This document shows positions 24,848 to 34,124 of a stretch of DNA of 64,000 nucleotides, piece after piece. The notes beneath the pieces were generated by a model. It was not told where the DNA came from, did not search any database, and saw only the letters and a program-made list of their open reading frames with translations. Each line of letters starts with the position of its first letter. Within the stretch, counting starts at the first letter, position 1. The stretch spans positions 1 through 64,000 of the forward strand of contig CAZTWL010000010.1 in assembly GCA_964617825.1 (NCBI GenBank). The letters are read 5' to 3'. This DNA is from VSJD01 sp964617825. GTDB taxonomy: Bacteria; Verrucomicrobiota; Kiritimatiellia; JAAZAB01. Made by a program: the position numbers and the translations under genes.

Positions 24848-27688
24848 TTACCGCGACCAACCCACTGGTTCGTAACCGGGACTACCGACATCCATCGTTG
24901 TCAGCCCGTAGCCATTGCCGGACACCAAAACCTTGAGCAAATGCTGGTTGTCGTTATAAATCGCAACATCTTCTTTGCCGTCACCATCATAATCCGCAGC
25001 CACAGGCGCCCAGTCGTGGCCACCGAACGTTGCGCCCGCTGTTATATAATCGAAGCGCGACATCATCACGGACCAGTCACCGGATGATTCCTTGTAGACC
25101 GCCGGATCTGTTTTGCCATCACCATCGTAATCTGCCGGGACAGGAATTGCGCCAGCCCCGCCGAACTGAAATGCCACAGTCCAATAATCCAAAGTAGAAA
25201 GCTTCAGCGCCCAATCTCCCGTGGATGCCCGATAAACTGCCAAATCCGAGATGCCATCCCCATCGTAATCGGCCGGTACCGGCAAATCGTTGTTACCACC
25301 CAGCAGCATCGTCTGCATCGCATAGTTTGCGCCTGACATCAACATGGCCCAAGATCCTGATTGCTGATAGATAGCCGGATCCGCTTTGCCATCCCCGTCA
25401 TAGTCGATAGGCACCGGTATCTCGGCGTGTCCTCCAAAATTGAACGTCGCCAGAGAATTGCTGCTGGCAGAAAGCACTGCCTTCCAATCACCTGTCTTTT
25501 GATTGCATACCGCCGGATCCGCTTTGCCATCCCCGTCATAGTCGGCAATTACCGGCTGATAGCTCATTCCGCCCAAGACGAATTGAACCGGCGCATATCC
25601 GTCCCCGGAAAGCATGACCAGCCATTCACCCGTAACTTCCTTGTACAAGGCCAAGTCCGACTTGCCATCGCCATCATAGTCGTTAATCAAATGATAACCG
25701 GCCGTGGGCTTAACATACGCAGCGGTTACCACGATCGCACCGGATCGCATGGCATAATTATTTGACTCGTCACTATCCCCCAACGTCGAGGGATACGTAT
25801 GTCGCACCCGTGCGAACACGTAGTTTGTCCCCACCGCTCCCTCTGGCACCGTAAATCCTTCCCGCGCTGCAGCCGTAACCGCAACCATCGCATAGCAGCC
25901 AGCCGGAAGGGTTACATCCGTCTTGTATTCCCCGAGCCAAAGATCGTCCGCATCACCAAACGACGTGTTCTTTGACAGGAAGAAATCCAGGATCAACCGC
26001 GTATTAGGCGCGACCATATCGCTCGGCCCCCAGTTCATCAACTGCAGGCCCACCGCTCCGGGATGTCCTCCAACGCGCTGCGTGATCGGCAATAAAATCA
26101 CATCGGATACCTCCAGATTGGCATAGCCAGAAACCGTGCTCATCGCAGCATATCCGCCATCAGGATCGCTAAACGCGCTTACAGTTTGGGCATTCTTCGC
26201 TTTAACCCAATAACAATAGGTCACTCCCGCAACCACGGTTGCATCGTCATAGGTCAGGCCATTGGTAGTCTGGGCCAGAAAAGAAGCCGACACGGAGCTA
26301 TTACTCGTATTCCGCCAGAGCTCATAATACAAGGCATTGGTAACCGCGCTCCAAGTTACCCGCACCAGATTGGAATAGGCCCCGTCGCTGGCAGATACCC
26401 TCGTTGGCACATTCAATGTCGCAACCGAGGAACCAAGATAACCAACATCCGAAGCACTGAAGGCGCTCGTACCCGAGGAGTTGACGGCCTTCACCCAGTA
26501 ATAATATGTAGTCCCCGCCACGGCGCCAGAATCGTCGAAAGTGGTAGAAGCAGCAACTCCAATCTGACCGGCAGCGTCTGAATGATTGGACATACATCGG
26601 AACACCTGATAACTGGTTGCACCGCTTGCAACAAGCCACGTGATTCGTATCCTGTCCGTATATTGGCCATCGCTTGCGCTTACGCTCGCAGGAACGGAAG
26701 GCAAAGCGACATATGGACTTTCGTATGCACCCATATCCACCACGCCATTGATTATCCGCGGATTACCAACCATATCTTTGCTGCGAAGATCGTTGCCATC
26801 GGTCATCCAGGGCATGTTTGCGCCCTTGTTTACGCAAGGAGAACCGGCTTGCAAGCGGAAATTGGTTGCTGAAACGAACAGAGGATTGTCTGAAATGTTG
26901 TTGTTGCCGGCTAATCCTGACGCACAAGAATTCGTAATTAAATAAGCTTGTGGATAATCGTTGGCTGAATTATCCCTCATAATGCTGTTATAGATATAAC
27001 CGTATCTTATTCCAGACGAATTATTAACAGCTACGCAATTATAAAAAACGCCATCACAAGCGCCTCCGCCTCCGTAAACACTGCTATTACCAGTAAACAA
27101 ACAATTGTAATAAACAGCCATACCCTTCGTTCCTCCGCCATTTTTCCCATTCAAATTATCTCTGATAACACAATCGTAGATTTTAGCGTTCGCATTGACA
27201 TTCGTGGGTAGCCAATCACCTGGATTCCACGGAGGGGATTTTGTCGTCCACGTTCCATAAGGCGCCGCAAGGCCCGCTCCATTAGGATTGGGATCCGAAG
27301 ACCCTGCCAAATTCGCGCCACAAATAGTAAACCCATATAAACTACTGTTGCTTCCCATCCAGACGCCCCGGACAGGATTGCCACCTCTAATAATAGTATT
27401 TGTTGCGCCATTCACACTTCTTACCGCAATCCCATTTGTAATGGATATCCGGCTCTTGACGGTATCATATGGATTGCCGAACTCCCCAACCTCATATGTT
27501 CCATTCGTTACCCAGACGACGTCACCGCTCGAACACACGCTAATCGCATATTGTATCCCCGTTGCCGCTGTCGCCCAGCTATCGTACGGAGCAACATGCC
27601 CGCCGCTTAAAGCAACATAATGATCCGCTGCAATCACAGGCAAAACAGCAAACGCCATTCCAAGCAGAGTTATAGCAATCTTTTTCAA
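24848..27688 (-). CDS. Secreted beta-helix / fibronectin III / FG-GAP repeat protein
   Basis: 946 residues. It starts at TTG 27688, five bases after a strong GGAGG. Signal peptide 1-21 (KKIAITLLGMAFAVLPVIAA); right-handed beta-helix 24-325 ending in a choice-of-anchor-Q type segment (LQAGSPCVNKGA, VVDMGAYE); two fibronectin type III domains (330-415 and 425-515); a CARDB-like domain (520-655); then six FG-GAP/VCBS-type repeats, each opening DYDGDG with Ca-binding Asp spacing, about 46 residues apart, to the end. Such proteins are exported and act as surface or matrix-attached polysaccharide-binding or adhesive proteins. No sorting signal is visible at the C-terminus. It diverges from the surface-glycan cluster. 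Confidence 0.88.
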   Translation of the reverse strand: MKKIAITLLGMAFAVLPVIAADHYVALSGGHVAPYDSWATAATGIQYAISVCSSGDVVWVTNGTYEVGEFGNPYDTVKSRISITNGIAVRSVNGATNTIIRGGNPVRGVWMGSNSSLYGFTICGANLAGSSDPNPNGAGLAAPYGTWTTKSPPWNPGDWLPTNVNANAKIYDCVIRDNLNGKNGGGTKGMAVYYNCLFTGNSSVYGGGGACDGVFYNCVAVNNSSGIRYGYIYNSIMRDNSANDYPQAYLITNSCASGLAGNNNISDNPLFVSATNFRLQAGSPCVNKGANMPWMTDGNDLRSKDMVGNPRIINGVVDMGAYESPYVALPSVPASVSASDGQYTDRIRITWLVASGATSYQVFRCMSNHSDAAGQIGVAASTTFDDSGAVAGTTYYYWVKAVNSSGTSAFSASDVGYLGSSVATLNVPTRVSASDGAYSNLVRVTWSAVTNALYYELWRNTSNSSVSASFLAQTTNGLTYDDATVVAGVTYCYWVKAKNAQTVSAFSDPDGGYAAMSTVSGYANLEVSDVILLPITQRVGGHPGAVGLQLMNWGPSDMVAPNTRLILDFFLSKNTSFGDADDLWLGEYKTDVTLPAGCYAMVAVTAAAREGFTVPEGAVGTNYVFARVRHTYPSTLGDSDESNNYAMRSGAIVVTAAYVKPTAGYHLINDYDGDGKSDLALYKEVTGEWLVMLSGDGYAPVQFVLGGMSYQPVIADYDGDGKADPAVCNQKTGDWKAVLSASSNSLATFNFGGHAEIPVPIDYDGDGKADPAIYQQSGSWAMLMSGANYAMQTMLLGGNNDLPVPADYDGDGISDLAVYRASTGDWALKLSTLDYWTVAFQFGGAGAIPVPADYDGDGKTDPAVYKESSGDWSVMMSRFDYITAGATFGGHDWAPVAADYDGDGKEDVAIYNDNQHLLKVLVSGNGYGLTTMDVGSPGYEPVGWSR

Positions 27689-28042
27689 TTTTCCCTCCCG
27701 GTTCTAACTTGGCCAAGTCAAATGTCTGCTAATATTTAGTCCCAACAGAGCACATACATAATGTCTTGTGGAACATATGACCAAAGTCTCTTGATTGAAA
27801 ACACGCACAATGTATGGCATTTCCCAAAATTTACATAATGACGCCGAGGCAGAATATATTTTAAAATAAATCGATGTATATTATATGTCAAGGCGATAAT
27901 TAATGATGCCCCCTTTTTCTGGCCAAGAGGTAGTGAGCAAGGATATCTCGGCAGACTTGGAGTGTCAGAGCCGTACCAACGCGAACGTTTAGCGCACACA
28001 GGCAAACGTTCGAAAATCACACGACACTGCTAACTGTCGAAC
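27689..28042. other. AT-rich divergent intergenic region
   Basis: 354 bases between the beta-helix gene (minus) and the promoter and leader of the glycan cluster (plus). It is markedly more AT-rich than its surroundings. A 94-codon frame on the minus strand (27736-28020) has no recognisable features and I do not call it a gene. Confidence 0.5.
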
Positions 28043-28070
28043 TTGACTTCCCGCCCTTATTCCTTATATG
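28043..28070 (+). promoter_or_regulatory. Possible promoter of the glycan cluster
   Basis: TTGACT (28043-28048), 16-base spacer, TATATG (28065-28070). It would give a leader of about 170 bases before the first methyltransferase gene, which contains the long hairpin at 28176-28225. Confidence 0.4.
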
Positions 28071-28175
28071 TTAAATCTTGTAGGTTGTTTTGATGGTTCT
28101 CTATAGGAATCTGTCGGACAGTCAAGTGCAATTATGGCAAAATCTACCCGCGCAAACTTGAAACATCATTAACTT

Positions 28176-28225
28176 GGAAAGGCTGCCGTATGTATCGATT
28201 TGATAGTACGTTCCGCAGCCTTTCC
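28176..28225 (+). promoter_or_regulatory. Long leader hairpin before the glycan cluster
   Basis: A perfect 11-bp inverted repeat, GGAAAGGCTGC (28176-28186) and GCAGCCTTTCC (28215-28225). The enclosed bases pair further (CGTA/TACG, then TATC/GATA around GATTT), making a hairpin of about 19 bp. It ends 20 bases before ATG 28246. No U-tract follows on either strand. Confidence 0.65.
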
Positions 28226-28245
28226 TGATTACCAAGGACCAACTC

Positions 28246-28971
28246 ATGTCGACCACTACGCAATTCGAGCCAAAGGACAAAGCGCGCGCCTTTTATCTGC
28301 AAATCAAGAAAGTCTCCGACCCACACATCATCCTTGACCGTATCGCCTTCCTTAAAGAATACGTTGCCAGAAAAAATGTTTTGGACATTGGCTGCGTCGA
28401 ACATACCACTAACAACATGAAGCGCTCGGATTGGATGCACCGCCATATTTGCGACGCGTCCAAAACCTGCCTTGGCATGGATTACGATCAAGAAGAAGTT
28501 CTCAAGTTGAGCGAACGCGGCTTCAATGTCGCCGCTGCCGATGCAACTAATTTTGACCTGGGACGCAAATTCGATGTTATTGTCGCCGGCGAGGTCCTTG
28601 AGCACCTTCTCGATGCACGCGGATTTTTCGCCTCAATCACTAGGCACCTAGAAAAAAATGGCTGCTTGATTCTGACAGTTCCGAATGCAAACAGCCTGAA
28701 TTATTTTATGCAAAACTTATTCCTTGGCTACGAGGCCGATGGCTACGACCACACGGCATTCTATACGCCGTTGACGATCTTCAATCTCCTGCGAAAATGC
28801 GGTTTTGAAATAACGAGGATGGCCTACCTTCAACCTGATACAGCCGGGCATCATTCATCGATTTTACTGCGAGCGCTTATCTCCCTCTTCCGTATTATTC
28901 AGATTGCAATTTGCTGCATCAGGCCGAGTATGAGCCGCGCAATTGGAATCGTCGCACGAGTTAACAATTAA
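28246..28971 (+). CDS. Class I SAM-dependent methyltransferase
   Basis: 241 residues. Motif I is VLDIGCVEH (near residue 46), with an acidic residue after the second strand (LGMDYDQEEV), motif II-like FDVIVAGEVLEHL (near 110) and GCLILTVPNANSLNYF (near 140), the pattern of Methyltransf_11/23-type O- or N-methyltransferases found in polysaccharide clusters. AAGGA lies seven bases before the ATG. The C-terminus has a hydrophobic stretch (ALISLFRIIQIAICCI) that may associate with the membrane. Its position at the head of the cluster suggests methylation of a surface sugar; the substrate is unknown. Confidence 0.85.
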   Translation: MSTTTQFEPKDKARAFYLQIKKVSDPHIILDRIAFLKEYVARKNVLDIGCVEHTTNNMKRSDWMHRHICDASKTCLGMDYDQEEVLKLSERGFNVAAADATNFDLGRKFDVIVAGEVLEHLLDARGFFASITRHLEKNGCLILTVPNANSLNYFMQNLFLGYEADGYDHTAFYTPLTIFNLLRKCGFEITRMAYLQPDTAGHHSSILLRALISLFRIIQIAICCIRPSMSRAIGIVARVNN

Positions 28972-29050
28972 GCTTGGGATGTTTTGCCACGCCTAAAATA
29001 CTTGGCGCAAGAACCGGACAATTAACCTTCGTTCTGTTTGAAAGGCACCC

Positions 29051-29920
29051 TTGAACCAGCTTATCTTGAAATACACTAAAAAAAACGAGGCCGAGATCTA
29101 CTGTAGTTCGGACTACCAACGCAGCCCCATACATCGAAATCGGCTTGCATATATTCTAGAAATGGTTGGTGCACATCGGCTGCCAAATAAGGCCACCCGG
29201 ATTCTCGATGTCGGGTGCGGGATCGGGAACATAGCCGCACCCTTGGCAAACAAGGGCTACTCCGTCCTGGGAATCGATGTGCACGCACCTTCTATCGAGC
29301 GCGCCGCAAAGACGCATTGCTTACCGAATCTATCTTTCAGGACAGCGGCATTACAATCGATGGATCTTTCGAAATTTGACGTCATCGTTCTGACCGAGGT
29401 TCTCGAACATGTTACGGACTGGCAGGGAATGCTTGACTATATCGCCAAGGGAATGAAAGGTGATGCGGTTCTGATCCTGACCGTGCCTAACGGCTGGAGC
29501 CCGATGGAAATTATCTGCCGCCCCAGCTACCTGCTTAAAAAGACAAAGGCCGGCACTCGCCTGGTATATGCAATCAAACGCATGCTTCACACTAAAGACC
29601 TCACCACGGAGAACGAGCAGACTCCGCACATCAATTTCTATGGTTTGAAAACGCTATTTAAGGTTTTTGCAGCCAAAAATCTGATTGTCGAACAATTTTC
29701 CAGTATTTTCTTCATATGGTCATTGTGGGAATGTTTCTTTTCTAATTTGATATCCGAAAGATGGGCGTTGCGGGACTACCGTCTTGCCCAGCACATGCCT
29801 TGCACCTGGAGAACTTTGTGGTTTTTCGCGTTGGTAAAGCAACCTGCACATAGAGGACAAGTTGATCGCTCTCCTATAGCGAAAGGCCAACCACCTATTA
29901 TTAATCAGGATGAGGAATAG
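29051..29920 (+). CDS. Second class I methyltransferase (UbiG/Methyltransf_11 type)
   Basis: 289 residues from a TTG start with AAAGG five bases upstream; the next ATG, 37 codons later, would remove a likely N-terminal helix. Motif I ILDVGCGIGNIAAPLANKGY (near 52-71), acidic LGIDVHAPSIERA, motif FDVIVLTEVLEHVTDW, and AVLILTVPNGWSP. The core follows the same plan as the preceding gene but is not a close copy, and the C-terminal half differs. It overlaps the first codons of the open frame of the next glycosyltransferase. A surface-glycan substrate is inferred from position. Confidence 0.83.
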   Translation: MNQLILKYTKKNEAEIYCSSDYQRSPIHRNRLAYILEMVGAHRLPNKATRILDVGCGIGNIAAPLANKGYSVLGIDVHAPSIERAAKTHCLPNLSFRTAALQSMDLSKFDVIVLTEVLEHVTDWQGMLDYIAKGMKGDAVLILTVPNGWSPMEIICRPSYLLKKTKAGTRLVYAIKRMLHTKDLTTENEQTPHINFYGLKTLFKVFAAKNLIVEQFSSIFFIWSLWECFFSNLISERWALRDYRLAQHMPCTWRTLWFFALVKQPAHRGQVDRSPIAKGQPPIINQDEE

Positions 29921-29921
29921 A

Positions 29922-31061
29922 ATGCGAATTCTGATTGCCTCAAACTATCAATGGCCGCACCTGGGTGGGATCGAACTCGCGGCTCAACATCTCAAGCATT
30001 GCTGGGAAGCCGACGGCCACCAAGTCACCTGGGTTACCACGGACATTCCGCGCGGCGCGGCAGCATCCACATCGGACAACGTTCGTTTCCCGGCCTCTAA
30101 TTGGTTTGAAACCAAGCTCCAGATTAATACGCCGATTGTCAATCCGCTGGCCTATTTCAAAATTGCAAACTTGGTGCGCCTCCATGAGGCTGTCAGCGTC
30201 CAAAGTCTCGCTCCCGGCATCACGTCCCTGGCCATTCAAGCCGCCTTGACCTGCCGGAAACCGCTCGTTGTCACCCAGCATGTTGGCATAATCCCCTTAA
30301 AATCGAAAATATTAACGCTTTTCCAAGACCGCGTTATCTTGCATTCGGCGCGATCCTGCACCAGACGGGGAGCCTGGATGACGTTTGTCAGCCCGGCCGT
30401 CCGCGATTGGTTTATTGCCAAGGCCGGGATCGATCCCGCACATGTTTGCATGACGCCCACGGCTTATAACAAGACCGCCTTTTCCTTGGTCGACGGCCCC
30501 GCGCGCTTGGCCGAGCAGCGTCAGCTGGGGTTGCCGGCAAACCGTTTCAAAGTTCTCTTTGTCGGGCGCTTTGTCGCAAAAAAAGGACTACCGCTGATTG
30601 AGCATGCGGCACGCTCATGTTCGGATATTCATTTTACGCTGATCGGAGAGGGCGCGATTCATCCGAAGGAATGGAATTTATCGAACGTACTGGTCGTGCC
30701 GCCACAGCCCACGGAAGCGCTGCGGCACTACTATGCCAGCCACGATCTGCTTGTATTGCCGGCCATGGGCGAGGGCTGGCCGGCGGTTATTTGTGAGGCC
30801 ATGGCCTGCGGGACGCCTTGCCTGATTTCCAGGGATACTTTCCAAAATTTCGGCCGGGACGGACAAATGTTTCTTGTGTCGGACAATTCTTCCGCTGCGT
30901 TGGAAGGCATTTTGCAACAGGCCAAGGAAGGACAGATTCCCCTGGTTGGGCAACATCAGGCAGTTGCCACCTATGCACAAACAACCTGGGAGGGGAATTG
31001 GCAGAACACGGCGCGGGTCTTTATCGATCTTTTCGCGAAGATTGCCGCCGCGGGCAAGTGA
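29922..31061 (+). CDS. GT4-family glycosyltransferase
   Basis: 379 residues. The N-terminal acceptor domain begins MRILIASNYQWPHLGGIE, the GG loop typical of GT-B enzymes. The C-terminal donor domain has KVLFVGRFVAKKGLPLIEHA and ends with the GT4 EX7E motif around GEGWPAVICEAMACGTP. It is a retaining glycosyltransferase, cytoplasmic, most likely adding a sugar to a lipid-linked or nascent glycan. The start at 29922 sits two bases past the stop of the upstream methyltransferase, indicating coupled translation. Confidence 0.9.
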   Translation: MRILIASNYQWPHLGGIELAAQHLKHCWEADGHQVTWVTTDIPRGAAASTSDNVRFPASNWFETKLQINTPIVNPLAYFKIANLVRLHEAVSVQSLAPGITSLAIQAALTCRKPLVVTQHVGIIPLKSKILTLFQDRVILHSARSCTRRGAWMTFVSPAVRDWFIAKAGIDPAHVCMTPTAYNKTAFSLVDGPARLAEQRQLGLPANRFKVLFVGRFVAKKGLPLIEHAARSCSDIHFTLIGEGAIHPKEWNLSNVLVVPPQPTEALRHYYASHDLLVLPAMGEGWPAVICEAMACGTPCLISRDTFQNFGRDGQMFLVSDNSSAALEGILQQAKEGQIPLVGQHQAVATYAQTTWEGNWQNTARVFIDLFAKIAAAGK

Positions 31062-31150
31062 TGTGCCCACAAGTTTGGGTATGGCCATCTCTGCATTTAA
31101 TGGCTATGATTTCGGAATTGATCGGACAAAGCCTAGCCAGGACAAACGCT

Positions 31151-32128
31151 ATGATTATTACACAAACACCCTTGCGCATCAGCTTCCTGGGCGGCGGCAC
31201 GGATTTCCCTGAATTTTATCAAAAGGCCGGCGGAGCGGTAATTTCCACGGCCATAAACAAATTCGTGTATGTAATCGTTAAGGAACGGTTTGACGATTTG
31301 ATTGTTGTCAACTATTCCCAGAGGGAAACGGTATCTTGCGTAGCAGAGCTCAAACACGAACTCGTGCGCGAAGCCATGCGAATCACGGGCGTGGAAAAAG
31401 GGGTCGAAATCACAACGCTGGCGGATGTGCCCTCTTCCGGCACGGGACTGGGCTCTTCCAGCACCGTGACCGTCGGCTTGCTTCAAGCATTGTATACCTA
31501 CGTAGGGATCATCGTCACAGCTGAAGAATTGGCCGGACAGGCCTGTGAGATTGAACTCAACCGCTGCGCCAAACCCATGGGCAAGCAGGACCAATACATT
31601 GCCGCCTATGGCGGCCTGCGGTTGATCGAGTTTCCTGCCGATGCCCAGGTTAAGGTTTCCAAGATCTTGATCCCGGAAAAAGCCCTCGACGAGTTGAACC
31701 GACGGCTAATGCTTTTTTTCACCAACATCACCCGCTCCTCTGCGTCGGTCCTGATGGAACAGCGCGGTAATATTGGCGACTGCCAGGAGGTGCTATGTCA
31801 AATGCGCGACATGGCCTATACTGGGTCAAAGCATCTGGCCAATGGCGACTTGGACGCCTTGGGACGCCTGATGCACGCCGGCTGGCAATTGAAGAAGAAA
31901 TTGGCCAGCAGCGTCAGCAATGACGCCATCGACGCCATGTATCAAGCCGCCCTTAAAGCCGGCGCTCTGGGCGGCAAAATTGCCGGTGCCGGCGCCGGAG
32001 GCTTTCTGCTGCTCTATTGTCCGCTGGATAAACAGGACCAAGTCAGAGAGGCGTTGGGCCACCTCCGCGAATTGCCGATCGGCTTGGAACGGGACGGCAG
32101 TAAAGTCATGCTGAATCTTCGGCATTGA
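31151..32128 (+). CDS. hddA: D-glycero-alpha-D-manno-heptose-7-phosphate kinase (GHMP family)
   Basis: 325 residues. It opens MIITQTPLRISFLGGGTDFPEFY, as in HddA/FKP-type GHMP kinases, has the ATP loop PSSGTGLGSSSTVTVGLL (near residue 95) and the C-terminal glycine-rich GGKIAGAGAGGFLLLY. HddA phosphorylates heptose-7-phosphate at C1 in the GDP-heptose route. An hddC-like and a gmhA-like gene follow within 3 kb, which supports this over fucokinase or galactokinase. AGGA sits eight bases before ATG 31151; the upstream open frame overlaps the GT4 gene and is not coding. Confidence 0.88.
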   Translation: MIITQTPLRISFLGGGTDFPEFYQKAGGAVISTAINKFVYVIVKERFDDLIVVNYSQRETVSCVAELKHELVREAMRITGVEKGVEITTLADVPSSGTGLGSSSTVTVGLLQALYTYVGIIVTAEELAGQACEIELNRCAKPMGKQDQYIAAYGGLRLIEFPADAQVKVSKILIPEKALDELNRRLMLFFTNITRSSASVLMEQRGNIGDCQEVLCQMRDMAYTGSKHLANGDLDALGRLMHAGWQLKKKLASSVSNDAIDAMYQAALKAGALGGKIAGAGAGGFLLLYCPLDKQDQVREALGHLRELPIGLERDGSKVMLNLRH

Positions 32129-32223
32129 CGGACAAATTCTTTAGCATCCTACATCAAAATGGTCTTTCGAATCCATACCTGATTTATGACGAATATTGCG
32201 GCAATTCATAGCGAGGGGAAATT

Positions 32224-33210
32224 ATGGCGATCTTATTGACGGGCGGGGCAGGATATATCGGCAGCATCGTAACCGAACGGTTGATTGCAAAAAACACTCC
32301 GGTAGTTGTTTTGGACAACCTGTCCACCGGCTATCGCCAGGCCATTCATCCGGCAGCTGATTTTGTCCATGGCGATCTGAATGACCGGCAATGCCTGGAT
32401 CGGATTTTTAACCGCTTCCCCATCGAAGGCGTCATCCATATGGCGGCCAAAGCGTTGATCCCGGAATCGGTCAAGGACCCGGAACCATTCTATACCTGCA
32501 ATCTGCTTGGCGGGATGACGCTTTTAAACGCCATGGTGGCACATAACGTCAAACGTTTTATCATGTCGTCCACCGCCGCCGTGTATGGTCAGACTGACCG
32601 CGTTCCGATTGACGAAACCTTTCCGACCTGTCCCATGAATGCCTATGGCGAATCCAAACTTAGTTTTGAAAGAGTTCTATGCTGGTATGCCCGGGCCTAT
32701 GCGCTGGAAGTGACCACATTCCGTTATTTCAGCGCGGCAGGCGCTTCACAAGCCTATGGCGAAGCACATCGCCCGGAAACCCATTTACTACCAAGGCTCT
32801 TGTTGGCTGCATTGAATTCAAAAGGAGAAAATACGGCGGATATTTATGGAACCGATTATCCCACGCCGGATGGCACCTGTATTCGTGATTTTATTCATGT
32901 GATTGACTTGGCGGAAGCCCATATTTGCGCTTTGAAAACGCCGAATCCCGCTGGATTCAGGATATTCAATATGGGCAGCGGCACAGGGTTTTCGGTATTG
33001 CAGGTTGTGGATATGGTGGAAAAGATTACCGGACGGAAGCTCAAGAGAAAACTTCTGCCGCGCAGGGCCGGGGACCCGGCTCAACTGGTGGCCGCCTCCA
33101 CCAAGGTGATGCAGGAAATGCATTGGAAACCGCTTTATCCGACTTTGGAATCCATACTGGAAAGCGCCTGGCTTTGGCATCAGGCCCATCCGCAGGGTTA
33201 TGCCGGTTAA
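32224..33210 (+). CDS. galE: UDP-glucose 4-epimerase (GalE-like)
   Basis: 328 residues, an extended SDR. NAD-binding ILLTGGAGYIGSIVTERL is at the N-terminus, DNLSTGYRQA and GDLNDRQCLDRIF follow, catalytic YGESK (Tyr and Lys) lies near 140, with the Ser/Thr of SSTAAVYG before it, and RYFSAAGA and YPTPDGTCIRDFIHV later are hallmark GalE motifs. It interconverts UDP-glucose and UDP-galactose. GAGGGG precedes ATG 32224. Sitting between hddA and the hddC-like gene, it probably supplies galactose for the same glycan; action on a heptose nucleotide is less likely but cannot be excluded. Confidence 0.9.
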   Translation: MAILLTGGAGYIGSIVTERLIAKNTPVVVLDNLSTGYRQAIHPAADFVHGDLNDRQCLDRIFNRFPIEGVIHMAAKALIPESVKDPEPFYTCNLLGGMTLLNAMVAHNVKRFIMSSTAAVYGQTDRVPIDETFPTCPMNAYGESKLSFERVLCWYARAYALEVTTFRYFSAAGASQAYGEAHRPETHLLPRLLLAALNSKGENTADIYGTDYPTPDGTCIRDFIHVIDLAEAHICALKTPNPAGFRIFNMGSGTGFSVLQVVDMVEKITGRKLKRKLLPRRAGDPAQLVAASTKVMQEMHWKPLYPTLESILESAWLWHQAHPQGYAG

Positions 33211-33375
33211 ATTCCTATTGCAATGATTCAGGTCATTCTGAAGGCAGGGCGGCCGGCTGGCGCTCGCTGTTTCATAGAACCAAAAGTAATGCCGTGGTTG
33301 CCGGGAAATCCAGGCGGTCGCCGGCGTAGCTGCGGAAATGCCTTAATGCATATTTCGCATTTGCATCTTCAAGGA

Positions 33376-33389
33376 AGGCGTTAACGCCT
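33376..33389. promoter_or_regulatory. 14-base perfect palindrome before the hddC-like gene
   Basis: AGGCGTTAACGCCT reads the same on both strands and ends nine bases before ATG 33399. It overlaps the place where a ribosome site would be expected and could act as an operator or as a hairpin limiting translation. The rest of the 188-base gap after galE has no gene. Confidence 0.45.
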
Positions 33390-33398
33390 GTCGCACAT

Positions 33399-34124
33399 AT
33401 GGCCCAGCAAGCATTTTTATTAGCCGCCGGGATCGGCAGTCGCATGGGAGCCTTGACCCGGCAAACCCCAAAATGTCTTTTGCCCATCGAAGGCCGGCCT
33501 TTGCTCCAAATTTGGCTGGAACTTTTGCGCGATCAGGGTGTGACCGACGTATTATTGAACACCCATTGGCTGCATCAGCAGGTGGAAGATTTTACGAAAC
33601 GCTGGCAAAAGCTTAATCCCATCCCCCGGATCGCTCTATTTCATGAACCGGTTTTGCTGGGCAGCGCCGGCACCCTGCTTGCCAATCGAACTTGGATTGC
33701 TCCAGGCAAACCTTTTCTGATCTTATATGCGGATAATCTGACGAACGCACCTATTGGTTGTCTGGTGACCGAGCATCTCCGGCATGGTTTGCCATTCACC
33801 TTGGGATTGTTCCATGCGCCCGTCCCCACGCAATGCGGCATTGCTGAAATTGGACCGGATAAGATAGTAATCGGGTTTGAGGAAAAGCCCGCGCATCCTA
33901 AGTCGGAATGGGCTGCAGCCGGGCTTTATGCGGCCGATGATCGGATTTTTGACGTATTTCCTTCGCTCCGGGAATCGGGGAAAGCGCTGGATCTCGGTTT
34001 TGACGTCATCCCGCGCCTGGTCGGCAAGATGAAAGCCTGCTTTATTCACGATTTTTTAATGGATATTGGCACGCCGCAAGCCTATCATGCTGCCATTACA
34101 GCTTGGAAAGCGCAATCACTATGA
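33399..34124 (+). CDS. Sugar-phosphate nucleotidyltransferase, HddC-like
   Basis: 241 residues. The signature AAGIGSRMGALTRQTPKCLLPIEGRPL matches the GxGxR...P-K motif of NTP transferases, followed by the metal-binding ILYADNL near residue 110 and IVIGFEEKP near 158. The length fits HddC, which makes GDP-D-glycero-D-manno-heptose. A mannose-1-phosphate guanylyltransferase-like role is also possible. Context with hddA before and a gmhA-like gene overlapping its end favours heptose. The stop overlaps the next start as ATGA. Confidence 0.82.
   Translation: MAQQAFLLAAGIGSRMGALTRQTPKCLLPIEGRPLLQIWLELLRDQGVTDVLLNTHWLHQQVEDFTKRWQKLNPIPRIALFHEPVLLGSAGTLLANRTWIAPGKPFLILYADNLTNAPIGCLVTEHLRHGLPFTLGLFHAPVPTQCGIAEIGPDKIVIGFEEKPAHPKSEWAAAGLYAADDRIFDVFPSLRESGKALDLGFDVIPRLVGKMKACFIHDFLMDIGTPQAYHAAITAWKAQSL

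Noticed and set aside
24848..25700. Regular DNA repeats of about 138 bases as a satellite or CRISPR
   Set aside because: They encode the FG-GAP DYDGDG repeats and diverge at synonymous sites.
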